A stretch of DNA of 64,000 bases, from assembly GCA_017511715.1 (NCBI GenBank), contig JAFWJF010000006.1:1-64000 (forward strand). Reading direction: 5' to 3'. Position numbers and translations under genes: made by a program. Under the pieces are notes generated by a model. The model searched no databases, was not told the DNA's origin, and worked only from the letters and a program-made list of their open reading frames with translations. The stretch's first letter is position 1, and the number at the start of each line of letters is the position of its first letter. Shown here piece after piece: positions 1 to 9,278 of this stretch. This stretch comes from Alphaproteobacteria bacterium. GTDB lineage: Bacteria; Pseudomonadota; Alphaproteobacteria; Rs-D84.

Positions 1-456
1 AATTGTCCAGTAAATACATACTTGGTTGATGTTGGAGACAGCGAAAGCGAGCCTGAGTGCAGACCATGTCCGACTAATTCAGTATCTGCGGGCGGTCAGG
101 CAACAACATGCACATGTTCAGAAGGCTATACCGCTTCTTATTTGACCAACGCCGAACATAATGCGGATAATTTGATGTGTTGCCCCATGGCAGAGGTTGG
201 AACTGATAGAAATAACAGTAGCTTTACAGCGGGTAATACTTCTGTACAAACAATAGTGGTAAGAGATGGGAGTAGCTTGAAATGTGCCTGTCCGAGTGGT
301 TATGCTTCTAGATATTACAACAGTAACAATTCTTATGCTGGTACTAGTTTTGTCCTTGGTTCGACACTGAAGTGTGTTGTGCAAATACAAGCAAACAATA
401 CTTTCCCCCAGAACATCAACCCCAATGATTTATCAGCAAACACTCAAATACCGTAA
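1..456 (+). CDS. Cys-rich secreted-type protein, 3' part only
   Basis: The frame is open from the first base, so the true start lies upstream of the window and only about 151 C-terminal residues are seen. They carry repeated CxC and CC spacings (for example CRPCP, CTCSEGYTA, CACPSGY) resembling the small disulfide-knotted repeats of extracellular proteins. Similar CPxGxY-like motifs occur in the Cys-rich proteins at 40.7 and 50.9 kb. No catalytic motif is visible. A surface or secreted role is inferred from Cys content and family resemblance only. An intrinsic terminator follows directly. Confidence 0.6.
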   Translation, partial: NCPVNTYLVDVGDSESEPECRPCPTNSVSAGGQATTCTCSEGYTASYLTNAEHNADNLMCCPMAEVGTDRNNSSFTAGNTSVQTIVVRDGSSLKCACPSGYASRYYNSNNSYAGTSFVLGSTLKCVVQIQANNTFPQNINPNDLSANTQIP

Positions 457-491
457 ATTCTTTGGTGGCGCAGGTAGAGTCTGTTCTTAAA

Positions 492-516
492 AAAAACCGC
501 CAATGTGGCGGTTTTT
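492..516 (+). terminator. Intrinsic terminator after the Cys-rich gene
   Basis: AAAACCGCC and GGCGGTTTT form a 9-bp stem with a 5-nt loop, followed by a T run. The stem is symmetric enough to serve grpE, which ends convergently at 544. Confidence 0.85.
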
Positions 517-543
517 CAATATAATAATTATCGCTTGTTTTCG

Positions 544-1068
544 TTATTTCGATACCACAACCATTGCCGGTCTTAATACTGTATCGCCAAACATGTATCC
601 AGATTGTAATTCATCAACGATAGTATTTGTTGCGGTGTTTTCATCTGGTTTATCAACCATTTGAATTGCATTGTGAAATTGTGGGTTCAATATTTCACCA
701 ATGCTTTCAATTTTTACTATGCCAATTTGGCTAAAAGCATTTTCCAATGCGCGTTGCATTGATTTTATTCCCGCATCATCGGCGTTGACTTTCAATGCCG
801 CCGTTACGGCATCCATTACTGGCAATATTTTTTCAGCAACCGACATTGCACGATTGCGTGATACTGATTCAATATCTAAACTTGCGCGACGACGTGTGTT
901 TTCTAATTCTGCCGCGGTGCGCAAATATTTATCGTTTAATTCGGCTATTTTATTGTTTAATTGTTCAATAATTTCATTTCGTTTGTCGTTGGCGATTTCT
1001 GGTTTGTCGTCAACAGATACGGTTTCTATTTTTACTTCTTTTTTGTCTTCGTTTTCCATGTCGCTCAC
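544..1068 (-). CDS. grpE: Nucleotide exchange factor GrpE
   Basis: GrpE is the cytoplasmic dimeric exchange factor that releases ADP from DnaK. The protein (174 aa from the GTG at 1068) has the expected layout: an acidic N-terminus, a long coiled coil with the LRTAAELENTRRR signature near residues 49-61, and the C-terminal beta domain ending GYMFGDTVLRPAMVVVSK. An ATG three codons further in (1059) is an equally good start; no strong Shine-Dalgarno distinguishes the two. It lies 19 bp downstream of tpiA on the same strand, so co-transcription is likely. Confidence 0.95.
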   Translation of the reverse strand: MSDMENEDKKEVKIETVSVDDKPEIANDKRNEIIEQLNNKIAELNDKYLRTAAELENTRRRASLDIESVSRNRAMSVAEKILPVMDAVTAALKVNADDAGIKSMQRALENAFSQIGIVKIESIGEILNPQFHNAIQMVDKPDENTATNTIVDELQSGYMFGDTVLRPAMVVVSK

Positions 1069-1087
1069 TTTTTTTCTTATTATACTT

Positions 1088-1786
1088 TTATTCGATTGAT
1101 TTTATTATAGGTAAAAATGTATCACTTTTCAAGGATGCGCCACCAACCAACAATCCATCGATGTTTTTTATTGATATTATTTGTTTTGCGTTATCTTGGT
1201 TAACACTGCCACCATAAAGCAGGGCGATGTTTTCGCGTTTTATACCAATCAATGCTTTGTGCAAGGTTTCCATAACTGATGCGATTTCTTCATATGTTGG
1301 TGTTTTGCCCGTTCCAATTGCCCACCGGGGTTCGTACGCAACGATGTATTCGCCTTTTTGTGGCACGCTTTCCAAAAGCATTTTTTTTACAACGCTCATT
1401 GTACGGCCGGCGTTTTTGTCGGTGGCCGTTTCGCCAACGCAGATAACAGGAATTATCCCGTTTTTGATGGCTGCGGTTGCTTTGGCGCGCGTTGTTTCGT
1501 TTGTTTCTTTGTGATAAAGGCGGCGTTCGCTGTGCCCGACAATAACATATTTTACATTAGCATCTTTCAGCATTTGTCCGGAAATGTCGCCTGTGTATGC
1601 GCCGTTCGGGTGTTCGCTGATATCTTGTGCACCCAGTGTGATTCCAAAATCGTTACCGTAAAGCAAAGTAAATGGCAGGCATACAACAACCTTGTTTTTT
1701 GTTCGGCTGTTTTTCAGCGACTTTAACAAAGCGTCTTTTTCGTCTGTATTCCCATTCATTTTCCAGTTGCCAATGATGAATTTCAT
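1088..1786 (-). CDS. tpiA: Triose-phosphate isomerase
   Basis: It interconverts dihydroxyacetone phosphate and glyceraldehyde 3-phosphate in glycolysis. Catalytic residues are all present: Lys9 in GNWKMNG, His85 in VGHSERR and Glu152 in AYEPRWAIGTG. The phosphate-binding GGSV and GGASL segments follow. At 232 aa it is slightly shorter than the usual 245-255, with no missing motif. It is the first gene of a probable tpiA-grpE unit and is divergent from the PpiD-like gene. Confidence 0.97.
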   Translation of the reverse strand: MKFIIGNWKMNGNTDEKDALLKSLKNSRTKNKVVVCLPFTLLYGNDFGITLGAQDISEHPNGAYTGDISGQMLKDANVKYVIVGHSERRLYHKETNETTRAKATAAIKNGIIPVICVGETATDKNAGRTMSVVKKMLLESVPQKGEYIVAYEPRWAIGTGKTPTYEEIASVMETLHKALIGIKRENIALLYGGSVNQDNAKQIISIKNIDGLLVGGASLKSDTFLPIIKSIE

Positions 1787-1850
1787 TTTTATTCCTTTTT
1801 TATTGATTTTTTATCATCTTTTTTGCTATGGTATCGCAAAAGGTGGAAAA

Positions 1851-3263
1851 ATGCTAGAATATTTACGTAATGCTGCTGATAGACCGGTGGCGAAAGTTTT
1901 AATGTTTATCTTGATTTTTAGTTTCGTCGGTTGGGGCGCAGCCGAATGGATATTTGGTGGCGCATCGCGCGATACAACACTGATTCGTGTCGGGGGCGAA
2001 GAAATATCTTTGCAACAATTTAATAATGAAAGATCTGCCCAGTTGGCATCTATGTCCAAAGAAGAACAACGTGCGTCATATACTGACCCAGCAAAAGCGG
2101 CCCAGTTAACTAATAATGTTGTGTCTAAATTAACAACGAATCAGTTGGCACTTAATCGCGCAAAAGATTTAAGGTTCGTTGTGTCTGATAAACGAATCGC
2201 TGAAGAAATTAAAAAACATCCTCAATTTCAGATAAACGGTCAATTCCAATCATGGATGTTTGATATGGTGTTGCAAAATTCTGGGTTAAGCGAACAAGAT
2301 ATCGCCAATTCTTTGCGGGGTGATATTTTGCGCGGAATGGCTTTGACACCTGTAAATGCTAAAATTTCTGTTCCTCAGTTTGCGGTTGATGCGGCTTATA
2401 ATGCGCGTTATGCAAAACGTGGCGTTAAGTATGCAACGGTTAATTTTTCTGACTATAAAGTGCCGGAACCAAGTGACGAACAATTAAAGAATTATTATGT
2501 GGCAAACCCAATAATCGTTCCGGAAAAACGTTCTGTTTCTTATGTCTTTGTTGCTTCGGATAACAGCAAACCCGATTCGTATGACGAAGGTTATAAAAAA
2601 ATGCAACAAATCGAAGATATGATAATTTCAGGCGAAACAATGAAAACTGCTGCGGACAAGGGTAAAGCTAAGTTTGTAAGTGTTCCAAATGTTGAACGTG
2701 GGACAAAACTGTCCGATAAGGTTTTGTCAGATGATTTAATTGCAAAACTGTTTTCCATGGAATCGGGCAGCGAAAGCGAACTGATTGAATTGAAAGATGG
2801 CTTTGTTATCTTGCGTGTTGATGCTGTTGTGGCAGAACATAATGCAGAATTTAATGATGTGAAAAAGTCTTTGATTTCAGGCTGGAAGAAAGCAGAACAA
2901 CGCAAACAGGCTTATGTCAAAGCAAATGAATATTTGATTGCTTTGAACAAAGGCGAAAGTGTTAAAAATATGAAAGAAGTTAATGTTTCCAGAACAGAAG
3001 GTGCTCCATTGGTCGTGTTAAATGCTGTGTTTGCAGGAAAAACAGGCGACAATTCAATCGCAGAAGGAACTGATGCATTTTTTGTGGTTAGTGTCGGTAA
3101 AAATACATTGCCCGCACCAGACAAAAACAAAAAAGATTCTTTGCGCAAGGAAATGGAAAAAATGTCAGAACACTTTGTGCAGGACGATTATACAAGATTC
3201 TTGAAGCAAGAATATCCTGTGAAGGTTAACGAAAGAAATTATGAGAAATTTGTTACTAAATAA
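1851..3263 (+). CDS. PpiD/SurA-like membrane-anchored periplasmic foldase
   Basis: The protein (470 aa) begins with one membrane segment (about residues 15-33), followed by a SurA_N-type helical region (IRVGGEEISLQQFN, then NQLALNRAKDL and SDKRIAEEIKKHPQFQ) and a divergent parvulin-like segment near VPEKRSVSYVFVAS. This order is that of PpiD, which assists folding of exported proteins at the inner membrane. It is shorter than E. coli PpiD (about 620 aa), and the parvulin core looks degenerate, so isomerase activity is uncertain. The open frame extends upstream into tpiA, but the ATG at 1851 has AGGTGG four bases before it and puts the anchor at the N-terminus. Confidence 0.8.
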   Translation: MLEYLRNAADRPVAKVLMFILIFSFVGWGAAEWIFGGASRDTTLIRVGGEEISLQQFNNERSAQLASMSKEEQRASYTDPAKAAQLTNNVVSKLTTNQLALNRAKDLRFVVSDKRIAEEIKKHPQFQINGQFQSWMFDMVLQNSGLSEQDIANSLRGDILRGMALTPVNAKISVPQFAVDAAYNARYAKRGVKYATVNFSDYKVPEPSDEQLKNYYVANPIIVPEKRSVSYVFVASDNSKPDSYDEGYKKMQQIEDMIISGETMKTAADKGKAKFVSVPNVERGTKLSDKVLSDDLIAKLFSMESGSESELIELKDGFVILRVDAVVAEHNAEFNDVKKSLISGWKKAEQRKQAYVKANEYLIALNKGESVKNMKEVNVSRTEGAPLVVLNAVFAGKTGDNSIAEGTDAFFVVSVGKNTLPAPDKNKKDSLRKEMEKMSEHFVQDDYTRFLKQEYPVKVNERNYEKFVTK

Positions 3264-3267
3264 TATT

Positions 3268-3292
3268 CGCCCGAAAGGGCGTTTTTTGTTTT
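3268..3292 (+). terminator. Intrinsic terminator of the PpiD-like gene
   Basis: CGCCC-GAAA-GGGCG tetraloop hairpin followed by six T. Confidence 0.9.
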
Positions 3293-3311
3293 GTAAAATA
3301 TCCCTTTTATA

Positions 3312-3317
3312 TATAAT
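3312..3317 (+). promoter_or_regulatory. -10 box of recO, leaderless type
   Basis: TATAAT ends six bases before the recO ATG and no Shine-Dalgarno lies between. A transcript starting 6-7 nt downstream of the -10 would begin at the start codon. Confidence 0.55.
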
Positions 3318-3323
3318 AAGTGT

Positions 3324-3971
3324 ATGCAAATCGAAACATCTGGAATTTTGTTAAATATGCGACCGTTTTCTGAACGCGATATGATTGCTCATGTTTTTAC
3401 TGCGGATAATGGTGTTTTGGTTGGCATGTTGCGTGGTGGTGCGGTTGCTAAAAAAAACAGACCGTTGGTGGGGCAATATGGTGCGGTATCGTGGAATGCA
3501 CGAATCGATTCTCAGTTAGGCGTTTTCCATTTCGAAAGTGAAAAAAATCTGGCGGCGCCGTTGATGATGAATAACGATTTGTTGAAATTTATGAATTCTG
3601 TATTTGCGTTAATTTATACGCTTATCCCAGAACGTGAACCTTACGCGAATTTGTATTGGCGAACAGTGAATTTGTTAAACGAATTGCCGGTGTCCGATTC
3701 GCCAGATGATTTATATCTGAAATGGGAAGTTGATTTGCTGGCCGATTTAGGATACGCACTTGATTTAACAAAATGTTCCGGGTGTGGATGCCTTGACAAT
3801 TTGGTTTATTTATCGCCCAAGACAGGACGTGCAGTTTGTGCCACATGTGGTGCGCCTTATATGGAAAAATTGTATAAATTACCAATGAGTCTAAATATAA
3901 CGAAACGTTTTATTTCTGGCATTTGTATCGCCCAAGGAACAGATGTCCCATTGGCCAGAAAAATATTTTAG
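3324..3971 (+). CDS. recO: DNA repair protein RecO
   Basis: RecO loads RecA with RecR in RecFOR gap repair. The 215-aa protein has the N-terminal OB-fold start (GILLNMRPFSERDMIAHVFT) and a C-terminal zinc-binding set, Cys151/Cys154 and Cys172/Cys175 (CSGCG...CATCG). The length fits compact alphaproteobacterial RecO proteins (about 215-250). The ATG at 3324 lies directly after a TATAAT box, so its mRNA is probably leaderless. Confidence 0.93.
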   Translation: MQIETSGILLNMRPFSERDMIAHVFTADNGVLVGMLRGGAVAKKNRPLVGQYGAVSWNARIDSQLGVFHFESEKNLAAPLMMNNDLLKFMNSVFALIYTLIPEREPYANLYWRTVNLLNELPVSDSPDDLYLKWEVDLLADLGYALDLTKCSGCGCLDNLVYLSPKTGRAVCATCGAPYMEKLYKLPMSLNITKRFISGICIAQGTDVPLARKIF

Positions 3972-4046
3972 TTTGTGTGTTTTTTTGTTGCATAGTTAAG
4001 TTTTTTTTTCTAATATTTTCTTGTTCAATAAACAAAGGAGAAAACT

Positions 4047-4868
4047 ATGATTTGGACACTTTTAATCCTGGTTTTGGCAATCGCGTTGTACGTCTTTGGT
4101 GGCTTGTTCATCAATGCTGGCAGCAAGAAAACTTCAACCTTAGGCATGGTAGTACACAAAGGTGTTAATGTTATCGCAATTATGTTGATTGCTGGTTGCG
4201 TATGCCGTTTGTGGACACCTGTATATTTGGTAAATACAAATCCTGCAATCTTGCAAGAAATGGTTCAGAATATGCAGGCTCAACAAGAAGAAGCAAAAAA
4301 TCAAGAAGTTCGTAAGTTTGTTAAAAGCCATATGAACGAAATGATTGGTGATGCACCAATCGCAGGTAATGTAGATGCCAAGAAAACTATTTTCTTGTGG
4401 TCTGATTATTCTTGCCCATATTGCCGTCGTGTTCACAGCGAATTGGCCCGTGTTTTGGCAGAACGTGACGATGTCCGCGTTGTGTTGAAAAACTTCTCTA
4501 TCCATGGCGCGTTGTCTGATGCCCCTGCAAAAGCAGTTATTGCGGCTAAAATTCAAGACAATGCAAAGGCTGCACAATTGGATAAGTTGTTGATGGACAA
4601 AGAATATTTCACACAAGATGATTTGAAAAACCAAGCAAAATTGCCAGAAACAATCAAAACAAATGTTATGAAATTGGCAAAAGAAGCTGGTTTGGATACC
4701 AAGAAATTGGAAGCCGATATGGAAGGCGAAGTTGTTGCAAGAGAATTGCAAAATGTTCGTGAATTGGCACAACGTTTCGAAATTTCTGGTACACCATACT
4801 TAATCATTGGTGAACAGGCTTTCCCAGGTGCGATTCCATATTCAAGAATCATCGAAGCCTTGAAATAA
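4047..4868 (+). CDS. DsbA-family thiol:disulfide oxidoreductase
   Basis: The protein (273 aa) starts with one or two N-terminal hydrophobic stretches (residues 1-25 and about 38-52). A charged linker leads to a thioredoxin fold with the CPYC active site at Cys123-Cys126 (SDYSCPYCRRVH) and the cis-Pro loop at Thr249-Pro250 (ISGTPYLIIG). This is the pattern of membrane-tethered DsbA/Com1-like proteins that introduce disulfides into exported proteins. Such an enzyme fits the many Cys-rich secreted proteins encoded here. A strong AAAGGAG precedes the ATG. It could act as an isomerase instead; the sequence does not decide. Confidence 0.88.
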   Translation: MIWTLLILVLAIALYVFGGLFINAGSKKTSTLGMVVHKGVNVIAIMLIAGCVCRLWTPVYLVNTNPAILQEMVQNMQAQQEEAKNQEVRKFVKSHMNEMIGDAPIAGNVDAKKTIFLWSDYSCPYCRRVHSELARVLAERDDVRVVLKNFSIHGALSDAPAKAVIAAKIQDNAKAAQLDKLLMDKEYFTQDDLKNQAKLPETIKTNVMKLAKEAGLDTKKLEADMEGEVVARELQNVRELAQRFEISGTPYLIIGEQAFPGAIPYSRIIEALK

Positions 4869-4888
4869 TACTTTGTGTATAAACAGAG

Positions 4889-4916
4889 ACACCCACGATA
4901 GTGGGTGTTTTTTTTG
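4889..4916 (+). terminator. Intrinsic terminator of the DsbA-like gene
   Basis: ACACCCAC-GATA-GTGGGTGT hairpin followed by a long T run. Confidence 0.9.
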
Positions 4917-4966
4917 TTGCGTGGAAGCCATAAAGGTTTTACGATTTTCATAAGGGTAAAAATAAA

Positions 4967-5332
4967 ATGAGAAAAATTTTAATATCGATTTTTGTTTCTA
5001 TTTTATCTGCATGTGGCATTTCACAAAAGGAAATGGCTATGCACGATGCGGACTTTACAGGGTGTGAAAGAATCGTTACATCTGCAAAGCATTTGATTTA
5101 CAAATGTCCGTCTGGCATGGAATGGGTTTGGGAAACGAAAAGACAAGATGCTGAAGTGATGTTAAAGGCAGTAAAAGATATAGATTGGGCCGTCGCAAAT
5201 GCCGATACAGAACATACCTTGGTAGAGGTTGTTTTAAGAAAATCTGAAAATTGTGCGGAAAAATTTTATTACAGAACAATGGTTAAACCAACCAGCGGTG
5301 AAAAAATGTATGCTGTTATTGGATGCAAATAA
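4967..5332 (+). CDS. Small predicted lipoprotein
   Basis: The 121-aa product opens with a short signal peptide ending in a lipobox (ILSAC, lipidated Cys16), so it should be membrane-anchored through a lipid. The mature part has four further Cys residues (in GCERI, YKCPS, ENCAEK and IGCK), which suggests two disulfides. No known domain was recognised. It stands alone between two terminators, so it is probably transcribed separately. Function unknown. Confidence 0.75.
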   Translation: MRKILISIFVSILSACGISQKEMAMHDADFTGCERIVTSAKHLIYKCPSGMEWVWETKRQDAEVMLKAVKDIDWAVANADTEHTLVEVVLRKSENCAEKFYYRTMVKPTSGEKMYAVIGCK

Positions 5333-5333
5333 A

Positions 5334-5362
5334 AAAACACCCACAATCGCGGGTGTTTTTTA
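5334..5362. terminator. Bidirectional terminator, lipoprotein gene / polA
   Basis: A(n)ACACCC...GGGTGTT(n) hairpin with A-run and T-run flanks works for both convergent genes and overlaps the polA stop. Confidence 0.85.
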
Positions 5363-8131
5363 TTTGTCCCAAACGGGTGAAATTACAGATTCTGCCAGTA
5401 ATGGTACAGATAGTTTTGTTACGCTTTCCATTTCTGTTTTAATTAAATCTGCAAAATGTTTTGCGTGTTCTGTATTGCATTCAAATATGATTTCATCGTG
5501 AACTTGTAAAATCATTTTTATTTTGTCTGTGTTTGGAACAACAATATTGTTGTAAACATTTACCATTGCGCGCCGGACAATGTCTGCTTCGAAGCCTTGA
5601 ATTGGTGCGTTTATTGCCGCGCGTGTCGCGTATCCGCGCATGCGTGGATTGGCGGCTTCTGGTATTTCTATCTTGCGGTGCCATGGGGTGTAAACATAAT
5701 GGTTTTTCAACACGAATTCGGTTATATAATCTATGTATTCTTTGATTTCTGGCAGCCCCGCCATATATGAATCGATAATTTTTTTTGCTTCTTCGCGACT
5801 TATATTCAACTGATTTGCCAAACCAAACGCCGATATCCCATAGATAATTGAAAAGTTTATCGTTTTTGCAGCGCGTCTTAAATCTTTTGGTACGGGTTTA
5901 TTTTGTGGAATATCGAAAATTTTGCGTGCGGTTTGTTCGTGAATATCTAAGCCCTGGTTAAATGTCGTTTTGAACATTTCAACATTTGCGACATCTGCCA
6001 AAAGTCTTAATTGAATTTGTGAATAATCAACCGATATCAAAGTTTTACCAGGTTCGGCGATGAAGCACTTACGTATCTCTTCGCCCAGTTCGGTTTTTAT
6101 AGGGATGTTCTGCAAATTAGGGTTGCGACTGGACAGGCGACCTGTATTGGTGCTGGTTTGTAGAAATGTAGTATGAATACGACCGTCCGCCGCAATCTGA
6201 TGAGGCAGTGCATCCGCATAAGTCCCCGCCAATTTTGCAACAGAACGCCATGTTAAAATCTTTTCAATAATTGGATGCGTTTCAATTAAATCGTTCAGTA
6301 TCGCCGCATCCGTTGAATGTTTCTTTTTGTCGGGCAGGCGCAGTTCGTCAAAAAGCACAACCCCAAGTTGTTTCGGGCTGGCAACATTAAATTCGTGCCC
6401 AGATAATTTATAAATTTCTTGTTCCAGTTGTTCCAATTGTTTGTGAAATACACCAGATAATTGATTCAACCTGTCTTTATTAACCGCGATTCCGTATTTT
6501 TCCATAAGACACAAAATAGGGCACAATGGCAAATCACAAGTTTCATATAATTCGCGCAGTTTTTTATTTGCATCTAATTGTGGACGGAATAAATTGTAAA
6601 GTGCCATGCAAACAACAGAATCTTCGCCGGAATATTTTGTCGCAACATCAACAGGTAATGTTTCAAAATGCCTGTCTGAATCTTTGATTTTTGCGTCAAA
6701 TAAATCGCCGAATTTTATATCTGTGTGTCCCAGGTATTTTTCTGCCAATTCGTCAAGACCGTGTCCATGTGTCGCGCCATTTAATGCATATGACAATAAC
6801 ATCGTATCATCAACAGATTTTATTTTGGTTATATCCCAGCCCTCGTTAGAAAGAATATGCAAATCGTATTTAAGATTGTGTGCAATTTTTACTATGTTCT
6901 GGTTTGTAAAAATCGGCCAAAGTTTTTTATAGACTATATCAATTGGCAACTGGTTTTCCACGGGTTTATTGTCACCAAATAAATCAGAAGATTTTGTTAT
7001 ATGACGTACAGGAATATATGCGCCGTGTTTGTCATCGTATGCCAATGAAAGCCCAACAAGTTTATCACTGATTTGATTCAATCCCGTTGTTTCGGTGTCA
7101 AAAGCAATCTTGTCGTGGACATTTGATAAAAAGGTGTCCAATTCTGATTCTGTTGAAATTGTGATGATTTCCATTTCGCCCAATTTAGATTCTGGTTTTG
7201 GAGATTCTGGAATATCAACCACAGGACAAATTGATTTTTCATATTCTGTTATTTGTGGTGTACAGGTTTGTTTGTCGCCGGGAAAAAGTTTTTCTATTTT
7301 TGCAACCAAAGTTTTGCTTTCTACTTTTTCTCGAATAAATGCCAGTGCAGATTGTTTGTTAAAACAGAATGGGGTTATTTTAAGACCTGCTAAATCAACA
7401 TCGCGTTTTAATGTTACGAGTTGTTTAGAAATAAACGCCATTTCACGATTGTCGCGAAGCAAATTGCGAATTCTTTCGTTTTTTACGGAATCAAGGTTGT
7501 CGTATAAATTATCCAGATTGCCAAATTCGTTTATCAATTCTGCGGCTTTCTTTGGCCCAATGCCGGGAACCCCTGGAACATTGTCAGACGAATCGCCCAT
7601 AAGTGATTGAACATCAATAACTTGATTTGGTTTTACGGCAAATTTTTCCAGAACCTCTGGTTCGTGAATTTCTTTTTCCTTCATCCCGTCATAAAGGAAT
7701 ACACAATCAGACACTAATTGCATTAAATCTTTGTCGCTGGTAATTATGCGGGTGCTATCAGATTTTTTACAATTTTGTGTTGCGATGGTTGCGATAACAT
7801 CGTCTGCTTCGACCCCGGGGATGCAAAGAACACTGACCCCCATAGCATGCAGACCCGCCCGGATAAGTTCGCTTTGTGTTATTAGGTCTGCCGGTGTTTC
7901 ACTGCGGTTGGCCTTATATTGCGGATAGATGTCTTGGCGAAAACTTATTCGTGATGCATCGAATACGCATACAAACGAATCGCTTGGTTTTGATGCCGCC
8001 AGGGTCGGCAAAACCATATTGAAAAAACCATAGACAGCACCAACTGGCATTCCGTCACTGCGTGTAAGATTACTATGAACACCATAGTAAGCACGAAATA
8101 CCAGTGAATTTCCGTCTATTAATGTTATCAT
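5360..8131 (-). CDS. polA: DNA polymerase I
   Basis: A full-length three-domain enzyme (923 aa) for Okazaki-fragment processing and repair. The 5' nuclease domain has GVEADDVIAT, TSDKDLMQLV and LMGDSSDNVPGVPGIGPKKA. The 3'-5' exonuclease is intact (FDTETTGL, KIAHNLKYDL, YSGEDSVV). In the polymerase domain, motif A reads DYSQIQLR, motif B RRAAKTINFSIIYG and motif C LQVHDEIIFE. Motif A is unusual: Gln707 stands where nearly all family A enzymes have Glu (E. coli Glu710, the ribose steric gate). The gene starts 11 bp after an OMP gene on the same strand with only a weak Shine-Dalgarno, so it may be read from the OMP promoter. Confidence 0.97.
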   Translation of the reverse strand: MITLIDGNSLVFRAYYGVHSNLTRSDGMPVGAVYGFFNMVLPTLAASKPSDSFVCVFDASRISFRQDIYPQYKANRSETPADLITQSELIRAGLHAMGVSVLCIPGVEADDVIATIATQNCKKSDSTRIITSDKDLMQLVSDCVFLYDGMKEKEIHEPEVLEKFAVKPNQVIDVQSLMGDSSDNVPGVPGIGPKKAAELINEFGNLDNLYDNLDSVKNERIRNLLRDNREMAFISKQLVTLKRDVDLAGLKITPFCFNKQSALAFIREKVESKTLVAKIEKLFPGDKQTCTPQITEYEKSICPVVDIPESPKPESKLGEMEIITISTESELDTFLSNVHDKIAFDTETTGLNQISDKLVGLSLAYDDKHGAYIPVRHITKSSDLFGDNKPVENQLPIDIVYKKLWPIFTNQNIVKIAHNLKYDLHILSNEGWDITKIKSVDDTMLLSYALNGATHGHGLDELAEKYLGHTDIKFGDLFDAKIKDSDRHFETLPVDVATKYSGEDSVVCMALYNLFRPQLDANKKLRELYETCDLPLCPILCLMEKYGIAVNKDRLNQLSGVFHKQLEQLEQEIYKLSGHEFNVASPKQLGVVLFDELRLPDKKKHSTDAAILNDLIETHPIIEKILTWRSVAKLAGTYADALPHQIAADGRIHTTFLQTSTNTGRLSSRNPNLQNIPIKTELGEEIRKCFIAEPGKTLISVDYSQIQLRLLADVANVEMFKTTFNQGLDIHEQTARKIFDIPQNKPVPKDLRRAAKTINFSIIYGISAFGLANQLNISREEAKKIIDSYMAGLPEIKEYIDYITEFVLKNHYVYTPWHRKIEIPEAANPRMRGYATRAAINAPIQGFEADIVRRAMVNVYNNIVVPNTDKIKMILQVHDEIIFECNTEHAKHFADLIKTEMESVTKLSVPLLAESVISPVWDK

Positions 8132-8142
8132 TTATTATGTTC

Positions 8143-8709
8143 TTAGAATATGAAGCGCGCCTTTGCACGGATGCCATATTCCAATAAATCTGGCGATGTG
8201 TTGGTCGCTTCTACTTTATAAATGTCTGGGGCGTACATGATACGGCCTTCGATATCAAACTTTAATGGCAATTTCAGAACATCTATTGTTGCACCTAACA
8301 TTGCCTGATAAGCCGCGGTTGAATCAATTTTATATTCTGTACTTACGCCAGCATCTGTGATTGTATGATCGCCACCAAACACCATACCGATACCACCACC
8401 AATATAAGGCAAAACAACAGTAGATGGTAATTTTGCATATAAATTAACCATGGCTGCATTTGTGTCCAAATCAGAAGAATGCAAATAATCGTATTCACCT
8501 TCGAACCTGAATATTGGCAGGTCCATACCAAGAACTGCGCCAAATACTTGTGATGGGTCTGTTTCGTTTTTGTGTTCTGCGAATAATGTTTGTCCGCCAA
8601 CGCCGACCATGCCACCAACATAGAAGTCTGCCACCACACCAGCGTTTGCAGCAGATGCACAAGTTAATACAGATACAATTGAAATTAAAGATAATGAATT
8701 TATTTTCAT
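8143..8709 (-). CDS. Small outer-membrane beta-barrel protein
   Basis: The 188-aa product has a signal peptide ending near ASAANA. The remainder alternates polar and hydrophobic residues in strand-sized blocks with Gly/aromatic turns and ends in Phe (RAKARFIF), as required for BAM-dependent insertion. Size suits an eight-stranded OmpA/OmpW/Opa-like barrel. AAAGGAGAA precedes the start. polA follows after 11 bp. Function unknown beyond outer-membrane location. Confidence 0.8.
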   Translation of the reverse strand: MKINSLSLISIVSVLTCASAANAGVVADFYVGGMVGVGGQTLFAEHKNETDPSQVFGAVLGMDLPIFRFEGEYDYLHSSDLDTNAAMVNLYAKLPSTVVLPYIGGGIGMVFGGDHTITDAGVSTEYKIDSTAAYQAMLGATIDVLKLPLKFDIEGRIMYAPDIYKVEATNTSPDLLEYGIRAKARFIF

Positions 8710-8756
8710 ATTTTTCTCCTTTATATGATATTATAGTATAAATCAAAGGATTCAAT

Positions 8757-9278
8757 ATGCAAGAAAATAAACCTGTTTTAGTTGTTGGTTTGGGCAACCC
8801 GGGTAATGAATATAATTTAACGCGTCATAACGTGGGTTTTATGGCGATTGATGCGCTTGCGCCAGAAGATGCTAAATGGAAAAGTGAAAAACGTGCATTG
8901 ACAACGCGCTTTGATTTTGATGGTGTAAAGATTATATTGGCAAAGCCACAGACGTTTATGAACAACAGTGGCGAATCGGTTGTGCAATTAATGCAGTTTT
9001 ATAAAATACCGCTGGAAAACCTGGTCGTGATTCATGATGATATGGACTTGAAAATTGGGACGGTTCGTGAAAAAACAGGGGGCAGCAGTGCCGGACATAA
9101 CGGAATAAAATCTATAGATGCATATTGTGGAAACGAATACCGCCGTATCCGAATCGGTATCGGTCATCCGCGTGATTTCAACAGCCCGATAAGTCCTGTT
9201 GATTGGGTATTGGGTAAATTTGATGACGAACAATTAAAGCAAATTCAATCAGCCATAGAATCAATTACGGTTGACTAG
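8757..9278 (+). CDS. pth: Peptidyl-tRNA hydrolase
   Basis: It recycles peptidyl-tRNAs released by stalled ribosomes. Diagnostic motifs are present: GLGNPGNEYNLTRHNVGF with catalytic His24, KPQTFMNNSGESV, VIHDDMDLKIGTVR, and GGSSAGHNGIKSI. At 173 aa it is at the short end of the family (about 185-200); the C-terminal helix is trimmed. AAAGGA precedes the ATG. It is divergent from the OMP gene, and its last 14 bases overlap the end of the convergent secreted-protein gene. Confidence 0.96.
   Translation: MQENKPVLVVGLGNPGNEYNLTRHNVGFMAIDALAPEDAKWKSEKRALTTRFDFDGVKIILAKPQTFMNNSGESVVQLMQFYKIPLENLVVIHDDMDLKIGTVREKTGGSSAGHNGIKSIDAYCGNEYRRIRIGIGHPRDFNSPISPVDWVLGKFDDEQLKQIQSAIESITVD

Noticed and set aside
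1692-1850. Upstream extension of the PpiD-like frame into tpiA
   Set aside because: It overlaps tpiA on the other strand and would bury the membrane anchor; the ATG at 1851 has a good Shine-Dalgarno.
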